Below, one piece after another: positions 37,957 through 46,481 of a DNA stretch of 64,000 nucleotides. The notes under the pieces were generated by a model. It was given only the letters and a program-made list of their open reading frames with translations, ran no database searches and had not been told where the DNA came from. Numbering within the stretch: position 1 is the first letter of the stretch; every line of letters begins with the position of its first letter. The translations under genes were made by a program, and so were the position numbers. Source of the stretch: an uncultured Lachnospiraceae bacterium (GTDB lineage Bacteria > Bacillota > Clostridia > Lachnospirales > Lachnospiraceae); NCBI GenBank assembly GCA_902760755.1, contig CACWHK010000018.1, positions 26,175-90,174 on the forward strand. Direction: 5' to 3'.

Positions 37957-38844
37957 ATGAGGGAGTTTACTATTTTCACGGACGTTAACACGGACGTTCA
38001 CCCGGATTACGCGAAAAAAGAGGGGATCGTGATCCTTCCGCAGTATTACTACTTCGGAGACGGAGTGGTATACGGAGACGAGATCGTTCTGGATGAGGAA
38101 ACCTTCTATAAGCGTCTGGCGGCAGGGGAGACGGCAAAATCCTCGGGCGTCAATCCGGACAGAGCCAAGACCACATTTGAAGCGGAGCTGAAGAAGGGCA
38201 GAGACGTGCTTGCGATCATCTGCTCCTCCGGACTTTCCATGAGCTATCAGACCTGTAAGAATGCAGGAGAGGAGCTGATGCAGGAATACCCCGGATCCAA
38301 GGTGATCGTCATGGATTCTCTGAGTGAATCCGGCGGTGCGGGGCTTATGCTCTACGTGGCGCGGGATATGCAGAAGGAAGGCCGGTCCATGGAGGAGATC
38401 CGGGACTATATCGAGTCCGTGAAGCAGGATTTCCAGGGAATGTTCGTTGTGGATGACCTGCACTACCTGGTGCGGGGAGGAAGACTATCTCCCTTCAGCG
38501 GAGCCTTCGGTACCATGCTGGATATCAAGCCCATCCTGTATCTGAATGAAGAGGGCAAGATCGTTCCCTTAAAGAAGGTACGGACGAGGAAGCGCGCCAT
38601 CAACGAGATCCTTCGGATCGCAAAGGGGATGGATCCGGATCCGAGATACATGTGTATCGTCTACACCTACAACCGTGACGACGCGGAAGCGCTGGCGGAC
38701 CGGGTGAAGAAGGAGCTGGGGATCGATGTGGACCGGAAGTACAAGATCCTGATGATCAATAACACCATCGGCGCGCATACGGGACCGAATGCCCTGGGCT
38801 TCGGATACCTGGCGCATAAGAAGTGGTCGGATGTAAAGGTATAG
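37957..38844 (+). CDS. DegV-family fatty-acid-binding protein
   Basis: 295 residues. The N-terminus EFTIFTDVNTDVHPDYA and the central SSGLSMSYQ and DSLSESGG motifs match DegV/FakB-type proteins, which bind a fatty acid for a phosphotransferase (FakA-like). No FakA gene is adjacent. The C-terminal domain GAHTGPNALGFGYLA is typical. GAAGGGG precedes the ATG by 6 bases. Confidence 0.88.
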   Translation: MREFTIFTDVNTDVHPDYAKKEGIVILPQYYYFGDGVVYGDEIVLDEETFYKRLAAGETAKSSGVNPDRAKTTFEAELKKGRDVLAIICSSGLSMSYQTCKNAGEELMQEYPGSKVIVMDSLSESGGAGLMLYVARDMQKEGRSMEEIRDYIESVKQDFQGMFVVDDLHYLVRGGRLSPFSGAFGTMLDIKPILYLNEEGKIVPLKKVRTRKRAINEILRIAKGMDPDPRYMCIVYTYNRDDAEALADRVKKELGIDVDRKYKILMINNTIGAHTGPNALGFGYLAHKKWSDVKV

Positions 38845-38857
38845 AACTGAGGATAGT

Positions 38858-39571
38858 ATGGGATACGAGATCAAGGAGAATACGGAGACCCTGAAGCGGA
38901 AGCAGCAGGAGGAAGAGGAGAAGGCTCTGTATGGTGACAGGGGCATGGAACCGGTCCGGGATCTTCCGACCTATATGGATATGGGGGCCGTGAAGGCAGC
39001 CTCGTCGGGCGTCGGGAAGTCGAAGACCGCCCGCGGTATCATTTATAAGCTGATCGGACTTCTGATCCTCGGGGCTATCGGCTTCGGTATCTACCTGGTA
39101 GTAAACTATGTGGTCGGCTCCGGAGGACAGGATATCTCAAATTATCTTACCTATACGGAGGTGGAGCTTGCGGATCACCTGAAGCTTACCTTTGAGGATC
39201 ACAACGAGAGGGCTTCCAAGATCCAGCAGTATTCCGGCGGGACCGTTACGGTACGGTCTTCGGGAGAGCTGGAGGTGATCTACATCAACGGCGAGCAGGT
39301 GGGTGTGGCAACGGACGGAAGAGACTATCGCTTCTTCGGTGTCGGTGTCAATGACAAGGAAGTGGAAATGGATCAGCTCCTTACCTTCAAGGCGGATTAC
39401 GTCTTCCACGTGATCAATGACCTGATGGGCGGGAATTCCCAGTCCTACTACTACTGCGATACGGCGAAGAACCAGTGTCTGGTGCTGACCGTCAGTGATA
39501 AGACCCACAGAGTGGTGTATATGTCCTTCTTCACGGATCTGGCACTGATCACAAAGGAACTGAGCTTCTGA
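38858..39571 (+). CDS. Single-pass membrane protein of unknown function
   Basis: 237 residues. A charged N-terminus (KRKQQEEEEKAL) and a linker precede one transmembrane helix (about 64-88), then an extracytoplasmic alpha/beta domain with no motif I recognise. It follows degV by 13 bases and is followed by a terminator, so it is the last gene of the STAS-degV operon. Confidence 0.7.
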   Translation: MGYEIKENTETLKRKQQEEEEKALYGDRGMEPVRDLPTYMDMGAVKAASSGVGKSKTARGIIYKLIGLLILGAIGFGIYLVVNYVVGSGGQDISNYLTYTEVELADHLKLTFEDHNERASKIQQYSGGTVTVRSSGELEVIYINGEQVGVATDGRDYRFFGVGVNDKEVEMDQLLTFKADYVFHVINDLMGGNSQSYYYCDTAKNQCLVLTVSDKTHRVVYMSFFTDLALITKELSF

Positions 39572-39602
39572 TCCGGATCTAAACAGAAGAATTATAAGGC
39601 GT

Positions 39603-39645
39603 AAAGCAGTCGGTTTTCCATGAAAATGGAGGCCGGCTGCTTTGC
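39603..39645 (+). terminator. Rho-independent terminator
   Basis: AAAGCAGTCGG and CCGGCTGCTTT pair around an inner CCAT/ATGG stem. A+T-rich DNA follows. Confidence 0.65.
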
Positions 39646-39790
39646 ATTTAAAAAAACTTAAAAAAAATTTTTTAGTTTTAAGGTTTCTTTCAGTTTACAA
39701 ATGTATCATGGCACCATAAACAAGAAAAACCTCACAAAAATCCTTACCAAATCCTTTACCCGGTGGAATAAAGAAGAAAGGGGTGCCCAT

Positions 39791-40558
39791 ATGAGTAAGT
39801 TTCAGGAAGTTTTTAAAAGAACAGAGATCAAATACCTCCTTAGCGACGAACAATATAAGGCTCTGATGGTACGGCTGCAGGGAATCGCAGAAGTCGATCA
39901 GTATGGTGAGACCGATATCCTGAACATCTATTACGACACCCCGGAATTCCACCTGATCCGTACCTCTCTGGAGAAGCCGGTTTACAAGGAAAAGCTTCGG
40001 CTTCGCAGCTACGGAACGGCAAGAGACGAATCCACATCCTTTATCGAGATCAAGAAGAAGTATAAGGGTGTTGTATATAAGAGAAGAATCGATGCTCCCT
40101 ACGAGAAGGCAAAGGCGTATCTGGATGGTCAGGGAGAGCTGCTGCAAAGCTCTCAGATCAAATCCGAGATCGATGCCATGAAGCAGGGATATGCAGGACT
40201 TCGGCCGGCGATGGCAATCTCCTACAAGCGGATCGCAATGGCCGGAACCTCCGACCCGAACCTTCGGATCACATTTGACAGACAGATCCTCTGGAGAACG
40301 GATCATCTGGATCTTCGCGAAGGCGCGAAGGGCGAGGACCTTCTCCAGCCGGGACAGAGACTCATGGAAGTGAAGATCGCAAATGCATTTCCCATGGAGC
40401 TCTCCCGGATCTTCAGTGAACTGGGGATCTTCCCGGTATCTTACTCCAAGTACGGCAGAGGATACGAAGTGATGATGGCACGCCGGATGGCAGGTGCATA
40501 TATCTATCAGCTGGCAGGAAGTGCAGCAAAGAAGGGCGAAGCAGTTGCATACGCATGA
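39791..40558 (+). CDS. VTC-domain (polyphosphate polymerase-like) protein
   Basis: 255 residues covering a complete VTC tunnel domain: the N-terminal KRTEIKYLLS, then RLRSYGTA, IEIKKKYKGVVYKRR, MAISYKRIAM and MEVKIANAFP near the C-terminus, with the basic residues and Glu expected for polyphosphate/nucleotide binding. It lacks the SPX and membrane parts of the yeast enzyme. The order VTC, DUF4956, carbohydrate-binding protein is a recurrent envelope cluster, often with CotH. AAAGGGG precedes the ATG by 9 bases. Confidence 0.88.
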   Translation: MSKFQEVFKRTEIKYLLSDEQYKALMVRLQGIAEVDQYGETDILNIYYDTPEFHLIRTSLEKPVYKEKLRLRSYGTARDESTSFIEIKKKYKGVVYKRRIDAPYEKAKAYLDGQGELLQSSQIKSEIDAMKQGYAGLRPAMAISYKRIAMAGTSDPNLRITFDRQILWRTDHLDLREGAKGEDLLQPGQRLMEVKIANAFPMELSRIFSELGIFPVSYSKYGRGYEVMMARRMAGAYIYQLAGSAAKKGEAVAYA

Positions 40559-40638
40559 TGGGGATGCGGGGAAGTGCAGGCTTAGCCGGATGAAACAAAG
40601 GAAAAGCTATATGTCAAAATGGAAAGGGGAGATGACAT

Positions 40639-41316
40639 ATGACGAATATATTCAGTACGATTTTTGATTCAACCACACTCACGGGGACGGATTTTCTGAT
40701 CGCCACCTTCAGCTCAATCCTATGTGGTCTGGCGATCGCCCTCCTGTATCGAATCCGGAACCATTGCTCCAAGAGCTTTCTTATCACCGTGGCAGTCCTG
40801 CCGGCAGCGGTCCAGATGGTGATCATGCTGGTGAACGGCAACCTGGGAGCAGGAGTTGCAGTTGCGGGAGCCTTCAGTCTGGTTCGTTTTCGTTCCGCAC
40901 CGGGACGTGGCCAGGAGATCGCATGTATCTTCCAGGCCATGGCCGTCGGACTTGCAACCGGTATGGGTTATATCGGCGTGGCAGCCATCTTCACGGTAGT
41001 GATCTCGCTGCTCATGCTGATCCTGAACCTGACAGGCTTCGGAGAATCCTCCAAGCAGGAACGGATCTTAAAGATCACCGTTCCGGAGAGCCTGGATTTT
41101 GAAGGAAAGTTTGACTCAGTCCTTCAGAAGTACCTCACCAGCTACACGCTGGAGGAGGTAAAGACCGTCAATATGGGCAGCATGTACAAGGTAAGCTACC
41201 ATGTGGTAACAAAACCCGGTGTTTCCGTAAAGGAAATGTTGGACGAGCTCCGCACCGGAAACGGAAATCTGGAGATCAGTCTGGGCCGTCCGACCACAGC
41301 CTATGATGAGCTGTAA
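40639..41316 (+). CDS. DUF4956-family membrane protein
   Basis: 225 residues. Four hydrophobic segments occupy about 10-135; the soluble C-terminal domain (about 145-225) resembles an ACT-like regulatory fold. The conserved AFSLVRFRSAPGRGQEIACIF matches DUF4956. It follows the VTC gene by 80 bases and probably forms a membrane partner for polyphosphate-like polymer metabolism in this cluster (inference from context). Confidence 0.85.
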   Translation: MTNIFSTIFDSTTLTGTDFLIATFSSILCGLAIALLYRIRNHCSKSFLITVAVLPAAVQMVIMLVNGNLGAGVAVAGAFSLVRFRSAPGRGQEIACIFQAMAVGLATGMGYIGVAAIFTVVISLLMLILNLTGFGESSKQERILKITVPESLDFEGKFDSVLQKYLTSYTLEEVKTVNMGSMYKVSYHVVTKPGVSVKEMLDELRTGNGNLEISLGRPTTAYDEL

Positions 41317-41338
41317 GTAAAGATGGAGGATTAGGATC

Positions 41339-43246
41339 ATGAAAAAGAACAGATTATATATCACCACAGCCCTGCTGTCCATGGGACTCCTCACGGGACT
41401 GACCGGCTGCGGATCGAATTCAGAGAATACAGATGCGGTGGAGCCCCTCAGCTCCACCGCAAATAATGCAAAGGAGCTGGCGGAGGGTGCCACCGAAGGA
41501 GAAGAGATCAGCGACAGATCCTCCAAGGGCTCCAAATCTTCCGACAATACGTCTTCGGGCAGTACGGTGAAGACGTCCGCCATCGACGTGGATGACCAGT
41601 TCTCAAAGCGGGACCTGGATCCTTCCTATGATGCATCCGAGGCTGAGTCCATTACTCTTTCCGAAACCGCGATCACGGCAAGCGGCAGCGGAGCCACGGT
41701 GGGAAATACCTCCTCCGGAGCCCCGAATGTGACCATCAGCAAGGCCGGGGTTTATGTGGTATCCGGAACCCTTTCCGCAGGACAGATCGTTGTGGATGCG
41801 GGAGATGATGACAAGGTACAGCTGGTACTCTCCGGAGTTACCATGACCAACAGCGACAGCGCATGCATTTATGTGAAGAATGCGGATAAGGTCTTTGTGA
41901 CACTGGCGGACGGAACGACGAATACCCTGTCCGATACCGGCGCAGAGTTTGTGCAGGAGGACGAGGATACGAATGTGGACGGCGTGATCTATGCACGTGA
42001 TGATATCGTCTTCAACGGCAGCGGAACCCTTAACGTTACGGCAAAGACAAAGCATGCCATCGTGGGCAAGGATGACCTGAAGGTGACAGGCGGAACCTAT
42101 AACATCACTGCAGCAGCAAAGGGAATCTCTGCCAATGATTCGATCCGGATCAAGGCAGGAACCTTCACCATCGATTCCGAGGATGATGCACTGCATACCA
42201 GCAACGGCGATGAGGAAGGCCGTGGCTATATCTATATCGAGGACGGAACCTTCGACCTGTCCACCCGGGATGACGGAATCCATGCGGAGACCGACCTTCT
42301 GATCCGTGGCGGAAAGATCAACGTGAAGGAAAGCTACGAAGGGATCGAGGGCTACACCATTACGGTGGATGGCGGTGAGATCAGTATCGTGGCAAGTGAT
42401 GACGGCATGAATGCAGCCGGCGGAAGCAATTCCGGAGGCAAGGGCGGTTTCGGTGGAAACTTCGATGGAAATTCCGATGGAAACTTCCAGGGCAAGGGCG
42501 ACTTCGGCGGAAAGAAGAACACAGATGATTCGAACGGATCGGGTGCTTCCACCGACGAGAGTGACAGCAGCTGGGATGGCAGGCAGGGAGGCCGCGGAGG
42601 CAAGGGCGGACGCGGACAGATGCCGGACTTCCAGAATGGTGAGATGCCTGAGATGCCGAACGGCAGGCAGATGCCGGATTTCCAGAACGGCGAAAGGCCG
42701 GAGATGCCCGACGGTGAGATGCCCGATATGCAGAACGGCAACGGCGGAGGCTTTCCGGGCGGTAACGGCGAGAACTTCCCGGGCGGTGGTGGCGGCATGA
42801 TGATGGATGCGGATGAGAACGCCGTGATCGTGATCAATGACGGAACCATCTACATAAATGCAAACGGTGACGGCCTGGACTCCAACGGATATCTTACCGT
42901 GAACGGCGGTGTGATCTACGTGGACGGCCCCACAAATAACGGTAACGGAGCACTGGACAGCGGACTCGGACTTACCGTGAACGGCGGTACCGTGATCGCA
43001 GTGGGAAGCTCCGGAATGGCAGAGGGCTTCGGTTCCTCTTCCACACAGAAAAGCTTTAAATATGACTTCGGCAGTGCACAGTCCGGAGGAACAGAGTTGG
43101 AGCTTCTGGACAGCACAGGCACTGCGATCTTCAAATATACACCTTCCAAGCAGTACAGCTCCGTAGTATTCTCAAGTGCGGACCTGAAGGAAGGCACCTA
43201 CACCGTAAAGGCCGGATCCACGGAAGGTTCGGTTACGGTGAAATAA
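41339..43246 (+). CDS. Carbohydrate-binding-domain (DUF4353-like) lipoprotein
   Basis: 635 residues. An N-terminal lipobox LTGLTGC marks a lipoprotein. A Ser/Thr/Asn linker leads to right-handed beta-helix repeats (about 105-350), e.g. FNGSGTLNVTAKTKHAIVGK and DGIHAETDLLIRGGKINV, typical of DUF4353. A Gly/Asn/Phe/Met-rich linker (about 360-480) has near-repeats of MPDFQNGE and EMPDMQNG; a second helix repeat and a small C-terminal beta domain (STEGSVTVK) follow. It lies 22 bases after DUF4956 and before a terminator. It likely binds carbohydrate at the cell surface. Confidence 0.85.
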   Translation: MKKNRLYITTALLSMGLLTGLTGCGSNSENTDAVEPLSSTANNAKELAEGATEGEEISDRSSKGSKSSDNTSSGSTVKTSAIDVDDQFSKRDLDPSYDASEAESITLSETAITASGSGATVGNTSSGAPNVTISKAGVYVVSGTLSAGQIVVDAGDDDKVQLVLSGVTMTNSDSACIYVKNADKVFVTLADGTTNTLSDTGAEFVQEDEDTNVDGVIYARDDIVFNGSGTLNVTAKTKHAIVGKDDLKVTGGTYNITAAAKGISANDSIRIKAGTFTIDSEDDALHTSNGDEEGRGYIYIEDGTFDLSTRDDGIHAETDLLIRGGKINVKESYEGIEGYTITVDGGEISIVASDDGMNAAGGSNSGGKGGFGGNFDGNSDGNFQGKGDFGGKKNTDDSNGSGASTDESDSSWDGRQGGRGGKGGRGQMPDFQNGEMPEMPNGRQMPDFQNGERPEMPDGEMPDMQNGNGGGFPGGNGENFPGGGGGMMMDADENAVIVINDGTIYINANGDGLDSNGYLTVNGGVIYVDGPTNNGNGALDSGLGLTVNGGTVIAVGSSGMAEGFGSSSTQKSFKYDFGSAQSGGTELELLDSTGTAIFKYTPSKQYSSVVFSSADLKEGTYTVKAGSTEGSVTVK

Positions 43247-43277
43247 ACTTACCAATCCCTCTCTTTTACCTTTTTTC

Positions 43278-43320
43278 GCGCCGCGACAGCCCCCCTTTCC
43301 TGATCGCGGCGCATTTTTTG
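43278..43320 (+). terminator. Rho-independent terminator
   Basis: GCGCCGCGA and TCGCGGCGC flank a 17-base loop, followed by ATTTTTTG. Confidence 0.85.
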
Positions 43321-43426
43321 TTATGAGAAAGCAATCCATGGCAGGAACTCCTTCGGTCTTCGCCCGGGGTGGAGAGAACCGCTTCGGAGGAAGGCACGAA
43401 CCGCCGGGGGCAGGCATAAAAAAGGG

Positions 43427-43456
43427 TTGTCTCCCGGTGTAAAAGTGCGGTAAAAT
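43427..43456 (+). promoter_or_regulatory. Promoter of the NRPS-esterase operon
   Basis: TTGTCT (43427-43432), 18 bases, TAAAAT (43451-43456). Confidence 0.55.
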
Positions 43457-43490
43457 AGAAATAGTTGATTTTAGACCGAGGAGGATTGAC

Positions 43491-46481
43491 ATGGGCACAA
43501 TTATAGACGTACTTGAACAGTTTACAAAGGATACACCGAACACAGCCATTCTGTTTGATGATGCACACTCGAAGGGCATCACCTATGAGCAACTGGATAA
43601 TCTTACCGGACGGGTATATGCGTATCTGAAAAAGAACGGTGTGGGGAAAGAGGACTTCGTCCTGATCAACCTGCCCCGTGGCGTGATGCCCATCATAGCC
43701 ATGCTTGGTGTCTGGAAGGCAGGAGCTGCATGGGCCCTGGTGGAGGATACTTACGCACCGGATCGTATTGCTTTCATCCGCGAGGACTGCGGCTGTAAGT
43801 TTGAACTGAATGCAGAAGCCATAACCGAGGTGTTGAAGGAGGAGAGTCTTCCGGGCCATGAGGTAACGGATGATCATGACGCGGCATACGCCATCTATAC
43901 CTCCGGAACCACGGGAAATCCGAAGGGTGTGCTTCATGAGTATGGCAATCTGAACCGGGCCATCGAATCCATCCAGGTGAACGGAGAAACCCCATTTACG
44001 GGAAAGGACCGTCTGGCGCTGCTGGCACCCATGAACTTCGTGGCATCCGTGATCGTGATCCTGAAGGGCCTTTCCATTCAGGGCGGACGGATCTACGTGG
44101 TAAGCTATGCCACCATCAAGAATCCCATGGCGCTGAAGATGTTCTTTGTTGAGAAGCGGATCAGCATCACCTTCCTGACTCCGTCCTACGTTCGGATGCT
44201 GGGGAACCAGACAGGACCCTTCCTCCGCATGCTCTTTGTGGGAAGTGAGCCTGCCAACAACGTATATAACAAGAAGCTGGATCTGATCAACATTTATGCC
44301 TGCTCCGAGAGCGGGTTTGCCGTAGGTGTCTTCCCCATCGACAAGTCCTACGAGACATGTCCTATCGGTAAGCCGGAGGTGAAGACCGAGATCACTCTGA
44401 TCGACGAGGAAGGAAATGTGGTGCCGGAGGGCGAGATGGGAGAGCTCTGCTTCGAGAACCCCTACGTCCGCGGCTATATCAATCTGCCGGAGGAGACAAA
44501 GAAGGCCTTCGTAAACGGCGTATATCATACCGGAGATCTGGCAAGGAAGGATCCGAATGGCAATTACCTCCTGCTGGGACGCTCCGGCGATATGATCAAG
44601 ATCAACGGAAACCGGATCGAGCCGGCGGAGATCGAGGCTGCCGTAAAGCAGGTGCTGGATCTGAAATGGGCTGCAGCCCGCGGCTTCGAGGAGAACGGCA
44701 AGAGCTATCTTGCAGCCTACTTCACCGAGGATATCGAGGTGGATCCCGACTATATGCGCGGGGAGCTGTCGAAGCGTCTTCCCTACTATATGATCCCGTC
44801 CTACTATATCAAGATCGACGAGATCCCGCTGAAGACAAACGGTAAGATGGACCGGAAGGCCCTGCCGAAGCCGGATACCAGCAACTTCAAGACCGAATAC
44901 GTGGCACCGGTAAATGAGACGGAGTGCAAGCTCTGCGAGGCCATGCAGAAGGTGCTGAAGGTGGATCAGATCGGTATCCATGATGATTTCTATGAGATGG
45001 GCGGAGATTCCCTGGGTTCCATCCAGGTAATTGTCGAGAGCCAGCTCCCCGGCCTGCAGGCCAGTGAGATCTTCCGCGGAAGAACCCCGGAGAAGATCGC
45101 AAAGCTCTACGAGGAGAATCATGCAAATGATGACGGTGAGGCTCCGGAGGTAAAGAATGCGGAGGCCCAAAGGCACGATCATCCGCTGACCGCGGAGCAG
45201 CTGTACATGCTGGATTATCAGCTGTACACCCCCATGTCCACCATGTATAACCTCTTCTCCATGATGAAGGCGGATAAGGACAGCTTCGATCTGGAGAAGC
45301 TGGCAGAGACCATGCGGACGGTTGTCCGGAATCACCCGGCACTGCTCACCACCTTCCATTTCAACGAGGACGGAGAGGTGGTACAGCGCTACACCCCGGA
45401 GATCGAGCGTGAGATCAAGGTGGAGAAGATCAGCGAGTTTGAGTTCCAGAGCCTGAAGGATACGCTGGTTCAGCCCTTCCAGGTGATCGGTGGCTGCATG
45501 TATCGCTGCCGGATCTTCGAGACCGAGAAGAACGGTTATATCTTCTTCGATGTACACCATACTCTGTTCGACGGCACGTCCCTCAAGGTATTCATGGGAA
45601 ATGTAGGAAAGCTTTACATGGGCATGCTGCCGGATCCGGACTTCTATTATCTGATGCTGCAGCAGCGTGAGGATGCACAGAAGACGGATTTCTACGAGGA
45701 GAGCCGCAGGTACTTCGAGGATCGTTTCGAGGGCGTGGAGTGGTCCAGCTACCCGAAGATCGATCATGAGTCCCGTGAGAACGAGATGGGAGAGCTCTTT
45801 GCGGAAATGGGCATCGAGCAGCCGCAGATGGCTGCCATGGAACGCCGCTATAAGATCAGCCGGAATGAATTCTTCATCACGGTTGCGGCCCTGTCCATCG
45901 CATTTTACAATAAGGCAAGCAATATCAAGCTGTCCTGGATCTACAACGGACGTGAGGATCTGCAGATGATGAACACCGTAGGACTTCTGTTCCGTGACCT
46001 GCCTATCGGCCTTCGGCTGGAGGATGACCAGACCATCCGGAATATCTTCCAGAACGTACACCTGCAGGTGCAGAAGGGGATCGAGCATAGCTGCTATCCC
46101 TACGTGGATATCCACAATCAGGTGGGTGGAAGCGAGTCGGCATACCTTCTCTATCAGCAGGATATCCGTGATATGGGCGGTATGGGCGGCATGGAGATCG
46201 AGACCGTGGACATCCGCCAGAACCAGGCTGCCTCCCAGACCATTCTGGATATGGAGATCCTGGACGGTACGGAAGGACTGGTGCTGATGATCGATTATGC
46301 AGCCAGCCGTTATAAGGATACAAGCATCGAGGCCTTCAAGGATATCTTCCTTCGGGTGGCACATTCTCTGGTGACACAGACCACCCAGGAGGATGTGACG
46401 GTGAAGGAGCTTCGGAAGAAGCTGGAGGATAAGAAGAACTTCTTTGCAAAGGTGAAGGGTATTTTCAGGAGAAAGAAGTAA
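43491..46481 (+). CDS. Single-module nonribosomal peptide synthetase, order A-T-C
   Basis: 996 residues. The adenylation domain (about 1-470) has A3 IYTSGTTGNPKG, A5-like IYACSESGFAV in place of NxYGPTE, A7 YHTGDL, A8 INGNRIEPAEIE and A10 LKTNGKMDRKAL. The carrier has FYEMGGDSLGSI (phosphopantetheine Ser 507). A condensation domain follows with FFDVHHTLFDG (His 689, 690; Asp-Gly 694-695). There is no thioesterase and the order is unusual: the C-domain follows the carrier. It overlaps the esterase gene by one base (TAATG). A dipeptide, amide or ester product is possible; the substrate is unknown. GAGGAGG precedes the ATG. Confidence 0.88.
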   Translation: MGTIIDVLEQFTKDTPNTAILFDDAHSKGITYEQLDNLTGRVYAYLKKNGVGKEDFVLINLPRGVMPIIAMLGVWKAGAAWALVEDTYAPDRIAFIREDCGCKFELNAEAITEVLKEESLPGHEVTDDHDAAYAIYTSGTTGNPKGVLHEYGNLNRAIESIQVNGETPFTGKDRLALLAPMNFVASVIVILKGLSIQGGRIYVVSYATIKNPMALKMFFVEKRISITFLTPSYVRMLGNQTGPFLRMLFVGSEPANNVYNKKLDLINIYACSESGFAVGVFPIDKSYETCPIGKPEVKTEITLIDEEGNVVPEGEMGELCFENPYVRGYINLPEETKKAFVNGVYHTGDLARKDPNGNYLLLGRSGDMIKINGNRIEPAEIEAAVKQVLDLKWAAARGFEENGKSYLAAYFTEDIEVDPDYMRGELSKRLPYYMIPSYYIKIDEIPLKTNGKMDRKALPKPDTSNFKTEYVAPVNETECKLCEAMQKVLKVDQIGIHDDFYEMGGDSLGSIQVIVESQLPGLQASEIFRGRTPEKIAKLYEENHANDDGEAPEVKNAEAQRHDHPLTAEQLYMLDYQLYTPMSTMYNLFSMMKADKDSFDLEKLAETMRTVVRNHPALLTTFHFNEDGEVVQRYTPEIEREIKVEKISEFEFQSLKDTLVQPFQVIGGCMYRCRIFETEKNGYIFFDVHHTLFDGTSLKVFMGNVGKLYMGMLPDPDFYYLMLQQREDAQKTDFYEESRRYFEDRFEGVEWSSYPKIDHESRENEMGELFAEMGIEQPQMAAMERRYKISRNEFFITVAALSIAFYNKASNIKLSWIYNGREDLQMMNTVGLLFRDLPIGLRLEDDQTIRNIFQNVHLQVQKGIEHSCYPYVDIHNQVGGSESAYLLYQQDIRDMGGMGGMEIETVDIRQNQAASQTILDMEILDGTEGLVLMIDYAASRYKDTSIEAFKDIFLRVAHSLVTQTTQEDVTVKELRKKLEDKKNFFAKVKGIFRRKK

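Noticed and set aside
42352-42849. Pro-rich protein on the minus strand opposite the carbohydrate-binding lipoprotein
   Set aside because: It is the mirror image of the Gly-rich coding repeat; the plus frame has signal, lipobox and beta-helix pattern.
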